A stretch of DNA of 64,000 nucleotides from Sipunculus nudus. Lineage: Eukaryota > Annelida > Sipuncula > Golfingiida > Sipunculidae. The DNA is taken from positions 43,378,456 to 43,442,455 of the forward strand of contig CM049318.1 of assembly GCA_026874595.1 (NCBI GenBank), given 5' to 3'. The notes beneath the pieces were generated by a model. That model was not told the origin of the DNA. It was given only the letters and a program-made list of their open reading frames with translations, and made no database searches. The position numbers were made by a program, and so were the translations under genes. This document shows, in pieces, positions 1-13,766 of the stretch (positions within the stretch are counted from its first letter, which is position 1; every line of letters begins with the position of its first letter).

Positions 1-248
1 ATCAAGTTTGAGAGGAAGAGGTAATTTGGGCCATGGTTGGTTTATATGATTGAAGAAAATGTTGCAAATAATATTTGAGATCTGACCATACCTTTCCATT
101 GGTTACATTTTTGATAAGCTTTTGACAGTTCAACAGTTTACACATTTGTCTGATGAGATCCAATTTATTTGGTAAACCTTTTTTATCAATTTTATGATAT
201 GTTTACAGTTGACAAAACAGCCCCACTCCACAGGTGCAATGACTTGAT

Positions 249-267
249 GGGGGGGGGGGGGGGGGGG
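249..267 (+). repeat. poly-G tract, 19 bases
   Basis: An uninterrupted run of 19 G. It is one of ten or so G or C homopolymers of 12 or more bases in this AT-rich window. Confidence 0.95.
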
Positions 268-776
268 TGTTATGATCAGAGTTACAACGCCTCTGTCTCT
301 CTGTAGATAATTTCTTTAATTATTAAATTTTATGCTATAGCCATGGAACTATTGTTCACAGTGCCAAGGAGCAAAGCCCCAGTGGGATGAAGAAGGGGAT
401 GGTGAGAGTTACAACACCCTTTCATATACATACAGGATATGAAATTTAATTCAACAGTGCTTATAAAAAAAATATATTCATGAACATTAAATATTTAAAA
501 ACAGGCAGAAAGATGGAGAAACAAAGCAAATCATTTTTCCCCATTCTACTGAGCCAATAAAAAATTAACAATATTTGCATTTATTCCTTTTTTTCATTAC
601 ATAATTTTTATCCAGGTTTACGAATGTTACTATAAATTTACAGTATAACATACATGTGATTGTGAATATTTTAGTTGATTTACATATCTAAATTGCATCA
701 ACATTTATAGCTAATGCATCTAGTTTATAGTACCTGTCAACAGAATGGGATGGAGGGAGGAAGGGAGGCAATAAGG

Positions 777-778
777 GT

Positions 779-813
<35 letters not shown>

Positions 814-857
814 CTGGACTGCCAGAGAGAGAGAGAAAGAGCGAGAGAAAGAGAGGC
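777..857 (+). repeat. GA-rich microsatellite
   Basis: Purine tract dominated by GAGA with AAAG interruptions and a short non-repeat break near 813-825. Confidence 0.9.
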
Positions 858-2409
858 TCTCTGGTAACTACTGCCTGACCCAGCCTGACCCAGACACAGT
901 TGCAGTAGGTTACACCTGAAGGTGTTATGTAACTGCCCAGTACACTGCATTTATACTGACCTGATGTAAAAAATGAAGACTTGGTACCTGGAAACTTGAA
1001 TAAAATCTACAGTTTTTTATCAATTAGTTTCAAATTTCAGATTTTAACAGATGAAATGCTAATGTGTACATGCTGTGAAAATTAAATCCACAGCACTAAC
1101 AGGTAAAATTTGAATATTTATATTTGTTTAAATGGTATCATGAAAAAAGGAAAAGTATTCTCAGCTATGAAACTAATACATGTGTTAAAATTAATCCAAG
1201 GATCAAACACCCAATATATTATACCAGGAGCAAACTGGAGTTGGGAATGTTTAATTTTATGAACTGAAATAAAGGATCAGCAATATAAATTTTGATTATT
1301 TAGCCAGTATCATGTAACAACTGATACAACCATGAGTTATAAGTCAAACAAATTAAAATCTTTAATGAGCACTCTGAAGAACATCCACACTTTCATAGCA
1401 ATACATCACTTTGTGGACACAATTAAATGTGCACTTTAATCATTGTAACCCTGGTGGTATAATACAAAATATAAAATATAGCATAGCCAAGAATAAAATA
1501 AAATACAGAAAATTACAACATTCATCTAGTTTATGCACCAGCTGTGGGAGGAGAAGGTGTGCAGGGCAGAGGGGAAGCCTGCTAGTAGTGGCCAAGCTGA
1601 GCCAAGGCAATTTGCCTGGGGTGGGTTACATAATGCAAGTGAAGACTGTATTACTAGGTGGGCCAGATGTAAACAACACTTGACATGGTGTATGAAAACT
1701 TGAATAAAAGCTACTCTTTTCAAACAATTCCTTTGAAATTTCAGATTTTAAAAGATTAAATCCTTATGTATATATGCTGTGAAAATAAAATCAACAGTGC
1801 TTACAGGGAAAAAATGTGCCATTGCCAAAGTTGGACAAAATTTAAAGTATTGATTTTTTATTTATGCAAATAACTTGAAAAATTTGCAAAATTCAGATCT
1901 AATTTTGGGTGAACAATTGAATATTCATTAAATAAAGTTATATTCCTGAAAAAAAGTCTCCAGCTTCAGCAATTCTCATGTTAAGTGAGCAAATATATTT
2001 CCTGATTTAAAAAAAACTGCATTATATTTGGGCCCATAACTTCAAAATAATACCCAATACTAACCTAATTTTTGGTATGTGCACAGAAAATGTATGGAAA
2101 AATATGAATACTAAATATGATCAAAAACAGATCAGTGGTTTTGATATTAGGCAGCTTTGAAGTGTAACAATGGCTTTTTTATGGAAAACGGAGGTATTTC
2201 CTTAATAACTCTGAGGAAAGAAGTTCTAATGACCCAATTTTCGGTATGGTAGGAGATTTTGGGGACATCTAATAGTATGCAGAATTTTGGATTCATAGGT
2301 CCAACGGTTTTAAAACGTGCCCTGTTTACGGACGGCCAGACGGACGGACGGCCGACGGACAAAGGACCACGACTATAGCTCAGATGACTTAAAGTCAGCT
2401 GAGCTAAAA

Positions 2410-4248
2410 ATATGAATTTAAAATGAGGCACATGCTGGTTTTGTGTGGTAATAAATATAAGCTGTATTATGAGTTGTTGTTGTTTAGCTTATGTATGATT
2501 TTGATAGTACCTTTGGAGACAGGGAAGAGGATTGATTTCATTTATTTTATTAACAAATGGAGAACTATTGTCACACAGGTTTTGACTTTGCAATATAACT
2601 TATAAGCAGAACATATAATATAAGAGTTTAACTATTTATTAAAAAAAATTACAAATATTGTCCCAAATATAATTTTTATTAAAAATAATAAGAGAATCAT
2701 ATGATTTTTTAAAATGAAATATAACTGAAATGATTATTAAAATAATATTAAAGAATATATTCATGAATGCATTCATGAATACATTTTGAAAGTATTTTCA
2801 CTGGTATTCATATACTTTCATTTTTCCCTGAATTACCATTCTTTATGCAAAAGAATTTATAATGGAGTACATATTCATATTCGTATTTAAATACAATTGC
2901 AAAGTATTCGCACAATGTCTGGTATTTATTCAGTTTTCACCAAACAATGATGTTGAGAATCCAGAATATACCAAATTCACACATTTAAATAAATATCATA
3001 AGTATCATTTAAATTGAACTTGAAAAATACCATAGGTGACTGCTTGGTGTTATTTGGAATATGTGACATTCTATCCATCAATACAAGATTCTTATATCAT
3101 CAGTAACTGCAAGTTAATTTCCTGTTATTATACACTTACAAATTCCTTTTCTATTTCTCTTTAATTTGTTATTAAAAACCAATAAAAATTTATTAATTTA
3201 TTCTTTATTGTTATGTTGTTGGTCAAAACTACTAGATGAGTTGGGTTGGACACCTGGATCAACTGTGGCTGTCCATAAGCTGCCTGGCTGCCCCAGTGTA
3301 TGTTTCGCCTCAAGCATGCATAATTTGCTGAAAGTTCAACAAGGTCAACATACAGGTGACTCAAGAGGGGCTGGAGAGAGCCAAGGTCTGACATGGTATC
3401 ATAAAAACATTAATAAAAGCTACAATTTTCGGCCAATTTCTGTCAGCTTTTTAAACTACAAAGGTGAAATCCTTATTTGTGCATGATATGAAAATTATAT
3501 CAACAGTGCTCACAGGAAACAAACGTGCCATGGTCAGAGTTGGGCAAAATTTTAGGTACTAATTTTATATTTATACTAATAACTTATAGAATTTGAAAAG
3601 TTCAGAACTAATCTTGGGTATTCAATTGAATCTTGATTAAATAATGTTACATCCCTGACAAAAAATCTCTAGCTTCAGCAATCCCCTTGTTAAGGGAGTA
3701 AATGTATTTCTTGATTTTTTACAAAGTGCATTATGTTTGGGCCCATAACTTAAAACAACTGCGCAATACTGACATCATTTTTGGCATGTGCATAGAAAAT
3801 GTATAGAAAAATATGTATATTATATATGATTACAGTCAGATCCATGGTTTTGATATTAGGCAACTTGAAGTGTAACAATGAGTTTTTAATGGAAAAATGA
3901 AGGTTTTCATTAATATCTCAAAGGTATTAAGTCCTAGTGACCAAATTATTGGCATGGTAGGGGATTTTGGAAACATCTAATTGTATACCAAATTTTAGGA
4001 ACTGAGAGCTGAAGCTGGGGAGCTGATTTCTTGCAAGATGTAAACAATATAATACATGGTGCTTGAAAACTTGAATAAAATCTACAGTTTTTGATCAACT
4101 GGTTTCATATTTTTGGTGTTAACAGACAAAATCCTAGCAAAAACATGCTGTGAAAATTAAATCCACAGTACTTTCAGAAAAAAAAGTGCCATGGTCAAAG
4201 TTGGGCAAAATTTAAGGTACCAATTTTTTATTTTTGTTAATATTTTAA
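2410..4248 (+). mobile_element. F1 element body, sense orientation
   Basis: Body of an F1 copy without its own head hairpin. The part from 2423 to about 3480 is the reverse complement of about 57600-58790, and the part around 3160-3560 also matches 22100-22550 reversed. Small ORFs of 60-106 residues occur here and in the matching copies, but on both strands, so I do not call a gene. The copy is cut at 4249 by the head of an F2 element. Confidence 0.65.
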
Positions 4249-7200
4249 ACAAGGACTACAGGCCTAATGCAAACCTGTGCATTAGGAAATACACCAGGTA
4301 TAATTCTTCAATACTGGACCATTACTTTTCATGTATATGAACAATGCAAATACTAAACATTTTGAATATGAAACAATTACACAAACATCACTGCTGAAAT
4401 TCTCGTATGGGTGCACACAACACAAAAATGATTGTAGCTGGCACCACCAGTTTTGTATACAACAAAGCTATCAGAGATATATACATATGCCCAATTTCAG
4501 ACTGATATATCAAACCCCTCCTGAGAATTAAGCAGGGAAACACTGTGCAAAAATTATTGTAGGTGGCACCACCAGTCTTGTATATGACAAAGCTATTCGA
4601 TATGTATAAATATGCCCAATTTCAGGCTGATTATATCAAATTCCTCTGTAGAAATAAGGAGGCACATACATTGTGCAAAAGTCATTGTAGGTGGCAACAC
4701 CTGTCTTGTGAACAAGAAAGCCATCACAGACAGGCAAATATATCAGGCCAATACATCAGACTTACCTTGAGTCTGATGCATGGGGCTGACCAGGCTTAGG
4801 TGAGAAAGGCAGTTGCCCCAAGTGAACTGTGACAAATTGCTAGCTCAGGCTAATGCACTAAGTGAACTCACGACCTGCACCTGGCTAGACTGAGTGAATT
4901 CTTGACCTGTTGCATTATCTGACACAGTGGGCAGTCTGCCAACGCTATAAAGAGAATGCAGCTACTGCACTGAGTGAACTAGCTAGACTGAGTGAACTTT
5001 TGACCTGTACCTAGCTGCACTGAGTGAACTCTTGACCTGTTACCTAATCTGATACATTTGGCAGTCTGTGGAAGCTATAAATAGATCCAGACTGACCTTT
5101 GGCCTGTTGCCAAATCTGAAATAGTAGCCACATCATTGCATAAGCTCACAGATTGGCTCCACATGCAGCCCTGAGGGGCATGACACCCATGAGGTGATCA
5201 CATGATACTCATGAGGTGATCACATGCTACCCATAAGGTGATCACATGCTGGCCATGAGGTGTTCACATGACACCCATGCAGTGATCACGCCTTGTGCTT
5301 GGCTGCACTGACTGAACTCTTGACCTATATCTGGCTGCACTGAATGAACTCTTGATCTGTTGCAAAATCTGAATCAGTTGGCAGTTTTTCAACCTATTTA
5401 ATGATACAGACACAATCTTTGCCTGTTGGTAAATCTGTTTACACATACTGAAAGACTTTGGCTAAAATGCTTTTTTTCAAGTTGACATATTCATAAACTT
5501 TTTACCAAAAATATCTATAATAATAAAAGATGCAGTTCTTTCATTGCTAAAGGTCCAATAATTCTGCCAAAAGTCATTCAAGTAAACTTGAACAAAGGCC
5601 ACCTATGAATAATTTTTGTGCAATGTCACAGAAGTTATAATTGAAACATCAATTTTGTAGAAGAAAACTATTGCAGTCCTCAGTTTGAAATAGACATAAT
5701 AATGGCCATAAGACCAACTTAAGCTTTTCACGACTCAACAAAAATCAACAAACTCAATCTATTCCTATATGGTTGAAAGAACCATGTCCTAGGATAATTC
5801 TTTTGAAAAACTGAACGATTCGACTTGACAGTTTCATCATAAACATTATCACCTGAAAGAGGTTAAAATTATGAGGTTTTTGCAAAAATAAAAACCAGGT
5901 CAATGTAGGTGGCAACACGAAATCTGCAACTTCAAATATGAGTCATGTGACCAACATTTGCACAATACTTGGTAATGCTAGGTTCTGTCATTTCTGAGAT
6001 TACTATGTCAGTATGCTTACTTGGCCAAATAACTAAGTTCAAATTTGTGTAATTCCGCTAAAATTCTTCAAATGCAAACCATTTGAACAAACTTGAGAAG
6101 GCTTGCCTCTGGGATCATTTCTGTAAAATATTGAACATTTTGGCTTGACTGTTTACAAGTAGAAGACCTTTAAAGGTTTTTCAGCCTTTTCCCTATAAAA
6201 TTTAAGTAAATGCAGATAACAAAAAAATAAGCTGAATCCCACAACATTTGATATGTGAGAGATTATTGCATAAAATCTGGGGATGGTAGCTCCTGCTATT
6301 CCTGAGAAATTATGGGTTAATATATACAGATGACCAATGACCCCAGATCAAAATAAGGTCAAGGCAGGTGGCGCCACCAATACCTGAATTTCATATATGA
6401 CTCATGTGACCAACACTGGCATAAAATTTGGTGATGAAAGCTCCAGCCGTTTCTGAGATTGTCATTTTAGTATGCTTTTTTAGACAGATGACTAAGTTCA
6501 ACTTCCTGTAACTCGGCCAAAATTCACCCAAATTTAACCATTTGAACAAACTTGAGAGAGTTGGTATAAGAGATTATTTCTGTGAAATATTGAACGATTT
6601 GGCTTGACAGTTTTGTAGGAGAAGATTTTAAACAATTTTTTAGCTTTTTCTCAATAAAATCTAAGAAAATGCAGAGTTTTTCAGATGGCTAATTTTTTAC
6701 ATTAAATTTCATGATGCTAGCTCAAGTCATTGTAAAATATTAAACAAATTAGCCTCAGTTGTGTCCTTCAAAAATGTTTTGCATGTTTATAACTCTTATA
6801 GGAAAATACAGAAAAATGTCTAAGTTAAGCTTCACATAACTCGGCCAAAAATCACTGAACCAAAACCATTTGAACAAACTTGAATTATCAACATCTAAGG
6901 ATAATCAATGTGTGAGAATTAAGAATTTGGCCTAGTGGTTTTTGAGAAGAAGATCTTTTTACCCACTGAGCTAAAATTGGCTGTCATGGCATATGGCTAA
7001 ATTCAGCTTCCCATAACTCAGCCAAAAGTCACTGAACTGAGACCATTTGAACAAAATGCAGAAAGCACTACCCTAAGATCATTTCTGTGCAATATTAAAC
7101 AATTTGGCCATATGATTTCAGAGAAGAAGTTTTTTGTAGCCCTCAGTATGAAAAGGGCAATGATGACCCCGTACAAAAATGGCTGATGCAGGTGGCGCCA

Positions 7201-7320
7201 CCAATACCTCAATTTCAGATATGACTCATGTGACAAACATTCCCATAAAATTTGGTGATGATAGCTCCAGCAGTTTCTGAGATTGTAATTTTAGTATGCT
7301 TTTTTGGACAGATGACTAAG
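4249..7320 (+). mobile_element. F2 element, head and internal repeats
   Basis: Begins ACAAGG-CTACAGGCC, the F2 head also seen at 26011 and 50780. The interior holds degenerate units around 'gtgaactcttgacctgt' (4830-5080) and then a long series of degenerate units with the recurring words 'catttgaacaaactt' and 'gagattgt' (about 5700-7320). Two units carry the palindrome GGTGGCGCCACC (6367 and 7191). No gene is seen. Confidence 0.65.
5190..5288 (+). repeat. 22-bp minisatellite inside F2
   Basis: Four and a half units of exactly 22 bp, each with the core AGGTGATCACATG (starts 5192, 5214, 5236, 5258, 5280). A shorter version is in the second F2 copy near 9830-9890. Confidence 0.85.
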
Positions 7321-7329
7321 TTTAACTTC

Positions 7330-8331
7330 TTGTAACTTGGCCAAAAATCACAGTGCATCCATAATCTTTTTAAAGATGTGGCTTCTGTGACCTTCAACTT
7401 AGATCTCTGGACCCTGAAAATCAAAATGAATTTACATATGTGGTTGGTCATTATTAAATGAAGTTTGAAGCCAGTCTGTCTATCCAAAGCAGAATTATCA
7501 TCCATAAACTAATTTATGAATGGATGGGCCCTCTGACCGTGACCTTTGACCTATGAACCAAAAATCGAACAGAATCTTCCCCTAGTGGCAGGTTAGCAAT
7601 ATCTTGAAGATGGAAGGTTTGCGATGAAAAGTTTGGCTTCAAATGCATACACATTCCTTTTAAAGAAATAAGTCCTGTGACCTTGACCTTTGACCCAAAA
7701 TCTTACTTTAGTGGTGGGCCATTTATAAGTTAAGTTTGAAACCAATATATCAAACTTAACTGGAGTTATCATCTGGAAACTAATTTTTGTGGATGGACGG
7801 ATTGACAGACAGACAAACATAAAAAAAGACAGACTGACAGACAGGGTGATTAGTATAGGGCATCCACTTGTGATCAATAAACACACCAGGTTTTTGGACA
7901 CCAGATGTAATGACAGCTGAGAAACTGACATGATTGTTGTCATTTTTTAGTAAAAAAATAGAAAAATATTTGTTAAAATAGGAAAACCACCACGTTTCAG
8001 GAACTGACAAAACTAGTCATGGTCAATATTCAAGGCAAGATTCATGACAAACCATGCATTAATTATGAAGATACTGGAGGTTTTGTATATAAAATTTTTT
8101 ACTATTCTGGGGGGTACTTTCAAGTCCCATAGCTAGAAGGAAAAAGGTCACAGTGACCTAATTTCAGGTTTCCAAGGAAATTTTTGATTGACCTCCCTGG
8201 ATATCCACTTAGAAGTTTCTAGGACCGGCTGTTATGATTTGTGCCCCGCTAAGGGACGGCCGGACGTCCAGGTGGACGACGGACAAAGCGCCATTCCTAT
8301 ACCTCAGTTGACTTACAGTCAGCTGAGCTAA
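7330..8331 (+). mobile_element. 287-bp-array-like block joined to an F1 3' end
   Basis: From about 7345 the sequence switches from F2 to units like those of the 22910-24740 array, including a perfect TGACCTTTGACCT at 7540. From about 8090 it has the F1 'gtgcccc..' block, a GGACGG tail and the F1 hairpin at 8301-8330. F2 sequence resumes at 8332, so this reads as an insertion in F2. The left boundary is uncertain. Confidence 0.5.
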
Positions 8332-8510
8332 AATGATTGTAGCTGGCACCACCAGTCTTGTATACAACAAAGCTATTAGAGATATATACATATACCCAAG
8401 TTCAGACTGATATATCAAACCCCTCCTGAGAAATAAGCAGGGACACACAATGTGCAAAAAAATTATTTTAGGTGGCACCACCAGTCTTGTATACGACAAG
8501 TATACGATAA
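8332..8510 (+). mobile_element. F2 fragment, left of the solo LTR
   Basis: Matches the F2 segment at 4428-4600. It is interrupted by the solo LTR at 8511. Confidence 0.6.
8507..8510 (+). repeat. 4-bp target duplication ATAA (left)
   Basis: ATAA directly before the LTR; the same four bases follow it at 9430-9433. Confidence 0.6.
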
Positions 8511-9429
8511 TGTTATGTGGTAAGAGGTGTTAATATCTATTATAAATAATTACTAATTTTAACGCAATATTTTGGTACACATAAGATCAGTTACCAGTTC
8601 AGCAGATGGAAAGACAGATAGAGCGACAGAGAGAAATGATAATAGCCTAAATTGGTGTACCAACGCATTGTCTACCATTGTAAGACAGGTGTTTGGATTC
8701 CGATCTCCATATGTCGGTTAGCATATAGGTTTAGAAAAGAAGCTGATAAATGAGTATTTTAATAGACATAAATTCTGAATGCAGACAACCAGTGATTACT
8801 ATAGACTGGTATAATTGTTATAGCCATGTGAACGTAAACTAAATCAAGTAAGCCAAAATAGATTCTGTTATTATAGGCATCAGCAGAAGCCAGGTTTAGA
8901 TCTGGATGACAGTGTAAAATGATATAAAAGTCAAAGGTACGGTGAATACCGGCCAACGCATAAGGCAGTAATTTAGGACAGGAAAACAGTACCAAAAGTG
9001 AGTCAGTAAGTAGCTGGGTCACATAGAATCGATTAGGAAACAAATAGGTATCCTGAATTTATCAGTGACAGGAATATAATGATATTACATGAGTTTTAGG
9101 TAAAACAAGGAAAAAGTTTGTGCGTAGGCGAAAGCCGAAGCCATATATGGTTATCTAAACATTCAGGTATGTCATAATGACACACATCCAATATCCAATA
9201 GAAAAAGTGTAAGATGATGTAAAGGTTTGTGACGTAGTAATACTGATACAAAAACCTGTATTGGGCTGGGAACTGGCAGACAGACCCACGCCATCATCAA
9301 CATGTAACCCAAGACAACTGGAAATAAAACAGCACAATATCCAACTTGGACTGTCTCAGTTATTCACCTGACGCGCCGTGTGACTGTGTTATGGCCAGGG
9401 AAGAACTCCCCTAATTCCCCGTTGTAACA
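8511..9429. mobile_element. probable solo LTR of a retrotransposon
   Basis: 919 bp starting TGTTA and ending TAACA, the inverted TG..CA ends typical of LTRs, with ATAA duplicated on both sides. It interrupts an F2 repeat whose sequence continues after 9434, so it is an insertion. A TATA-like stretch lies at about 8539-8549 and an AATAAA at 9323-9328, about 100 bp before the right end. That layout suits a plus-strand LTR. There is no internal region or second LTR nearby, so recombination between two LTRs is likely. ORFs inside (8759-9043, 9155-9337, minus strand) are not recognisable. A DNA transposon with short inverted ends is the alternative. Confidence 0.6.
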
Positions 9430-9433
9430 ATAA

Positions 9434-12400
9434 TTAAAATACAATAGGTATAAATATGCCCAATTTCAGGATGATATATCAAATTCCTCTATAGAAATAA
9501 GCAGGCACAAAAGTCGGACACGGTGCAAATGTCATTGTAGGTGGTGACACCTGTCTTGTGATGAGAAACCCACCAAAGACACATGGACAGGTCAAAAATT
9601 TGGGCCAATACATCAAACCTACCTAAAGTCTGATGCATGGGACTGACCACGCTCAGGCTACTGCACTGAGTGAACTCATGACCTGCACCTGGTTAGACTG
9701 GGTGAACTTTTGACCTGTACGTGGCTGCACTGAGTGAACTCTTGACCTGTTGCCTAATCTGATACAGTTGGCAGTCTGCCAAAGCTATAAATAGATTGGC
9801 TCCACAATCTATGATTGAGGGGCATGACACCCATGAGGTGATCACATGGTGCCCATGAGGTGTTCACATGTCACCCATGAGGGGATCGCATGCCTTGTGC
9901 TTGGCTGCACTGACTGAACTCTTGACCTATATCTGGCTGCACTGAATGAACTCTTGATCTATTGCCAAATCTGAAACAGTTGGCAGTTTCTTAACCTATG
10001 TAAATATACAGACACAGTCTTGGCCTGTTGGCAAATCTGTTTACACATACTGAAAGAATTTGGCTAAAATGCTTTTTTTCAAGCTTAAATATTCATTAAC
10101 TTTTTATCAAAATATCTAGAAAAATAAAAGATTCAGTTCTTTCATTGTTAAAGGTCCAATAATTCTGCCAAAAATCATTCAAGTAATCTTGAACAAAGGC
10201 CACCTAAGAATAATTTTTATGCCATGTAACAGAAGTTATAATTGAAACAATAATTATGTAGAAGAACAGTTTTGCAGTTAGACATAATAATGGCCATAAG
10301 ACCAACTTAAGTTTTTCTGATATTATTGAAAGAACCATGTCCTATGATAATTCTTTTGAAAAATTGAACGATTCAACTTGACAGTTTCATCATAAACATT
10401 TTAAGCTGAAAGAGGCTAAAATTATGAGGTTTTTGCCCATAAAAAACAGGTCAATGTAGGTGGCACATCAAAATCTGATACTTCAAATATGAGTCATGTG
10501 ACCAACATTTGCACAATACTTGGTAATGCTAGCTTCTGTCATTTCTGAGATAACTATGTCAGTATGCTTACTTGGCCCAATGACCGTTCAAATTCATTTA
10601 ACTCCACTAAAATTCATCAAGTGCAAACTATTTGAACAAACTTGAGAGTGCTTGCCTCTGGGATCATTTCTGTAAAATATTGAACAATTTGGCTGGACCA
10701 TTTACAAGAAGACTTTTAAAGGTTTTTCAGCTTTCCCCCTATAAAATCTAGGTAAATGCAGATAGCAAAAAATATAAGCTGAATCCCACAACATTTGATA
10801 TGTGACAGATAATTGCATAAAATCTGGGGATGGTAGCTCCTGCAAGTCCTAAGAAATTATGGGTTGATATACAGATGACCAATGACCCCTGTACAAAAAA
10901 GGTCAATGCAGGTGGCACCACCAATACCTGAATTTCATATATGACTCATGTGACCATCACTGGCATAAAATTTGGTGATGATAGCTCTGGCCATTTCTGA
11001 GATTGTCATTTTAGTATGCTTTTTTGGACAGATAACTAGGTTCAACTTCCTGTAATTTGGCCAAAATTCACAGAACTTGAACCATTTGAACAAACTTGAG
11101 AGAGATGGTATAAAAGATTATTTCTGTGAAATATTGAAAAAATTGGCTTGACCGTTTCAGAGGAGAAGATTTTTAAAGTTTTTTTAGCTTTTTCTCTATA
11201 AAATCTATGAAAATGCAGATTTTTTTTCAGATGGCTAATTTTTTGCATTCAATTTCATGATGCTTGCTAGCTCCAGCTGTTTTTGAAATAGTATGGGTTA
11301 ACGCATACCTGCGATTGTAAACATTATTTGGCATGAGGAAATTTAAAATCATAAATCTACATTTTTTAAAAGTGTTTAAAAAACATTCTTGTCAATATTA
11401 ACCATAGATAACCTGAAATCTAAATGTCTGGAGGCATGATGTAATGGATGCTGATAAACTGGTTCCAGGCTAGATGTATCTGCTTCACACAGCTAACATA
11501 TATGGTAAAATGACTCAATTCAATCTTTATTATTCAGCCAAAATTCATTCTTTGGAACCATAAAAGACAATTATTATAAGAATTATTCAGGGGATTATTC
11601 TTGTAAAATATTAAACAAATTGACCTCAGTGGCGTCAGCCAAAAAACGTTTTGCAGGTTTATAACTCATATGGGAAAATAAAGCAAAATGGCTAAGTTAA
11701 GCTTCCAATAACTCAGCAATAATCACTGAACCAAAACCATTTGAACAAAACTGAATAATCAACATCTAAGGATAATTAATGTGTGAGATTAACGAATTTG
11801 GCCCAGTGGTTTTTGAGAAGATCTTTGTAGCCACTGAGCTAAAATGGGCTGTTATGGCATATGACTACATTCAGCTTCCCATAACTCAGCCAAAAGTCAC
11901 TGAACTGAGACCATTTGAACAAACTTCAGAAAGCACTACCCTAGGATCATTTCTGTGCGATATTAAACAATTTGGCCATATGGTTTCAGAGAAGAAGTTT
12001 TTTGTAGCTGTCAGTATGATACCGGCACTGATGACCCCATTCAAAAAAGTCCGATGCAGGTGGCGCCACCAACACCTGAATTTCAGACATTACTCATGTG
12101 ACCAACATTGGCATAAAATTTTTTGATGACAGCTCCAGCCGTTTCTTAGATTGTCATTTTAGTATGCTTTTTTGTACAGATGACTAAGTTCAACTAGCTG
12201 TAACTCGGCAAAAAATCACCAAACTTAAACCATTCAAACAAACTTGAGAGAGATTGTTCCAGGGATCATTTCTGTGAAATATTGGACAATTTGGCTAAAC
12301 AGTTTCGGAGAAGAAGATTTTTAAAGCCTTTTCAGCTTTTTCTCTATAAAATCTGAGAAAATGCAGTTAGCCAAAAAATAAGCAAAATCCGAATAGAGTT

Positions 12401-12526
12401 TTTTAGATGACTAGTTTTTTGCAGAAAATTTCTTGATGCTAACTCTTGCCGTTTTCAAGATGGTATGGGTTAATGTACAGACAACGGACGACGCCACACC
12501 ATCGCATAAGCTCACAGGTTCGCTAA
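9434..12526 (+). mobile_element. F2 element, continuation to its 3' end
   Basis: Continues the F2 copy interrupted by the LTR. It is a second, diverged version of 4620-7320, with GGTGGCGCCACC at 12059. It ends with the F2 terminus 'cgcataagctcacagg' and TTCGCTAA at 12519-12526, and F1 sequence begins at the next base. No gene is seen; the ORF at 11779-12126 is a repeat by-product. Confidence 0.6.
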
Positions 12527-12875
12527 TAATACAGACATAATTTCTGGCATGTACATAGGAAATATATAGAGGAATATTTATGGTAAATATGAGGAAAAAC
12601 CTATGAGTAATTTTGATATGAGGCCGCCCTGAAGTGTGAAAATAGTTTTTAATAAAAACTTGAGGTTTTTCCTTAATTTCTCAAAGGAACGAAGTCGCAA
12701 AGACCCAGTTTTCGCCTTGTAGGAGATCTTGGGGACATCTAACATTCTGCCGAATTTTGGATTCCTAGGTCTTACGGTTTCAAAACGTGCCACATCTACG
12801 GACGGACGGACGGACGGACGACGGACAATGGACCACGACTATAGCTCAGATGACTAACAGTCAGCTGTGCTAAAA
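12527..12875 (+). mobile_element. F1 3' tail
   Basis: Matches other F1 3' tails (13405-13765, 40480-40836). It has a GGAC run at about 12797-12822 and the F1 hairpin at 12842-12872, here with one extra mismatch in the right arm. Confidence 0.75.
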
Positions 12876-13310
12876 ATCAGGGTGGTATCTGCATGCACTG
12901 AGGAAAAAAGTCGGTACATATGCATTTGTTATGAAAATTTCTATTTTTCATGAAACTTTCTAGGTTCAGGAGCAGTCAAATGGTCAAAAGTAGGTCAACT
13001 GGGACGAAACGCGAACTAGATCTGTAACTGGACAATATCTGCCAACACACAAAAAATCAGGCCAATATCTGCAGGCATTGCGAAAAAAAGTCAGTACATG
13101 TGTATTTGTCATGAAAATTCATATTTTTCATGAAATTTTCTAAGTTAAGAAGCCATAAAACGTACAAAAGTAGGTCAACTGGGACGAAAGGCAAATTCGA
13201 TCTGTAACTGGTCATTATCTGCCGAACACCAAAAATCAGGCCAATATCTGCAGGCATTGCGAAAAAAAGTCCGTACATGTTTATTTGTCATGAAAATTTC
13301 TAAGTTTGTA
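12873..13310 (+). repeat. degenerate tandem repeat, about 179 bp unit
   Basis: The word AAAAATCAGG begins units near 12873, 13052 and 13231. Each unit also carries 'ggtcaactgggacgaa' and an 'aaaaaaagtc' stretch. Roughly 2.5 units. Confidence 0.7.
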
Positions 13311-13319
13311 TTCGATTCT

Positions 13320-13766
13320 CATTTTTTTATTTTAAGTTTATTTGTAAACATTTCCATGATTATTTACAAAATGCATTATGTTTGAGCCCATAACTTTTTC
13401 AAATTATATAATACAGACCTAATTTCCGGCATGTACATAGGAACTATATAGAGGATTATTTATGGTAAACGTGAGGAAAAACAGATGAGTGGTTTTGATA
13501 TTAGGCAGTCCTGAAGTGTGAAAATATGTTTTTAATAAAAAATCGAGGTTTTTCCTTAATTTCTCAAAGGAACGAAGTCACAAAGACCCAGTTTTCAGCT
13601 TGGTAGGAGATCTTGGGGACATCTAACATTATGCCAAATTTTGGGATTCCTAAGTCTTACGGTTTCAAAACGTGCCACATCTACGGACGGACGGACGGAC
13701 AGACGGACTGATGACGGACAATGGGCCACGACTATAGCTCAGACGACTTATAGTCAGCTGAGCTAA
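13320..13766 (+). mobile_element. F1 3' tail
   Basis: Same tail type, with a GGAC run near 13684-13705 and the terminal hairpin at 13735-13765. Confidence 0.75.

Larger units (their letters stand above)
1..2407 (+). mobile_element. F1 element, 3' part (left end outside window)
   Basis: No coding function is seen. The stretch matches the interior of the complete F1 copy at 38935-40836 (compare 1-170 with about 39025-39250) and closes with the F1 terminus: a GGAC-rich tail at 2325-2360, then a hairpin at 2376-2406 with arms of about 15 bp (TAGCTCAGATGACTT against AAAGTCAGCTGAGCTA, one mismatch), then CTAA. Blocks around 960-1110 and 1680-1870 are diverged copies of one A-rich motif that recurs throughout the window. 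Assignment rests on matching ends and body by eye. Confidence 0.7.

Noticed and set aside
2376-2406. tRNA or tRNA-derived SINE, because TAGCTCAG resembles an A box
   Set aside because: The word is one arm of a palindrome. No B box at the right distance and no cloverleaf can be drawn; the F2 'ggttcgctaa' end is only weakly B-box-like.
5190-5288. CRISPR-like array (22-bp and 35-bp regular repeats)
   Set aside because: Units are contiguous without unique spacers, and the context is animal DNA, so these are minisatellites.
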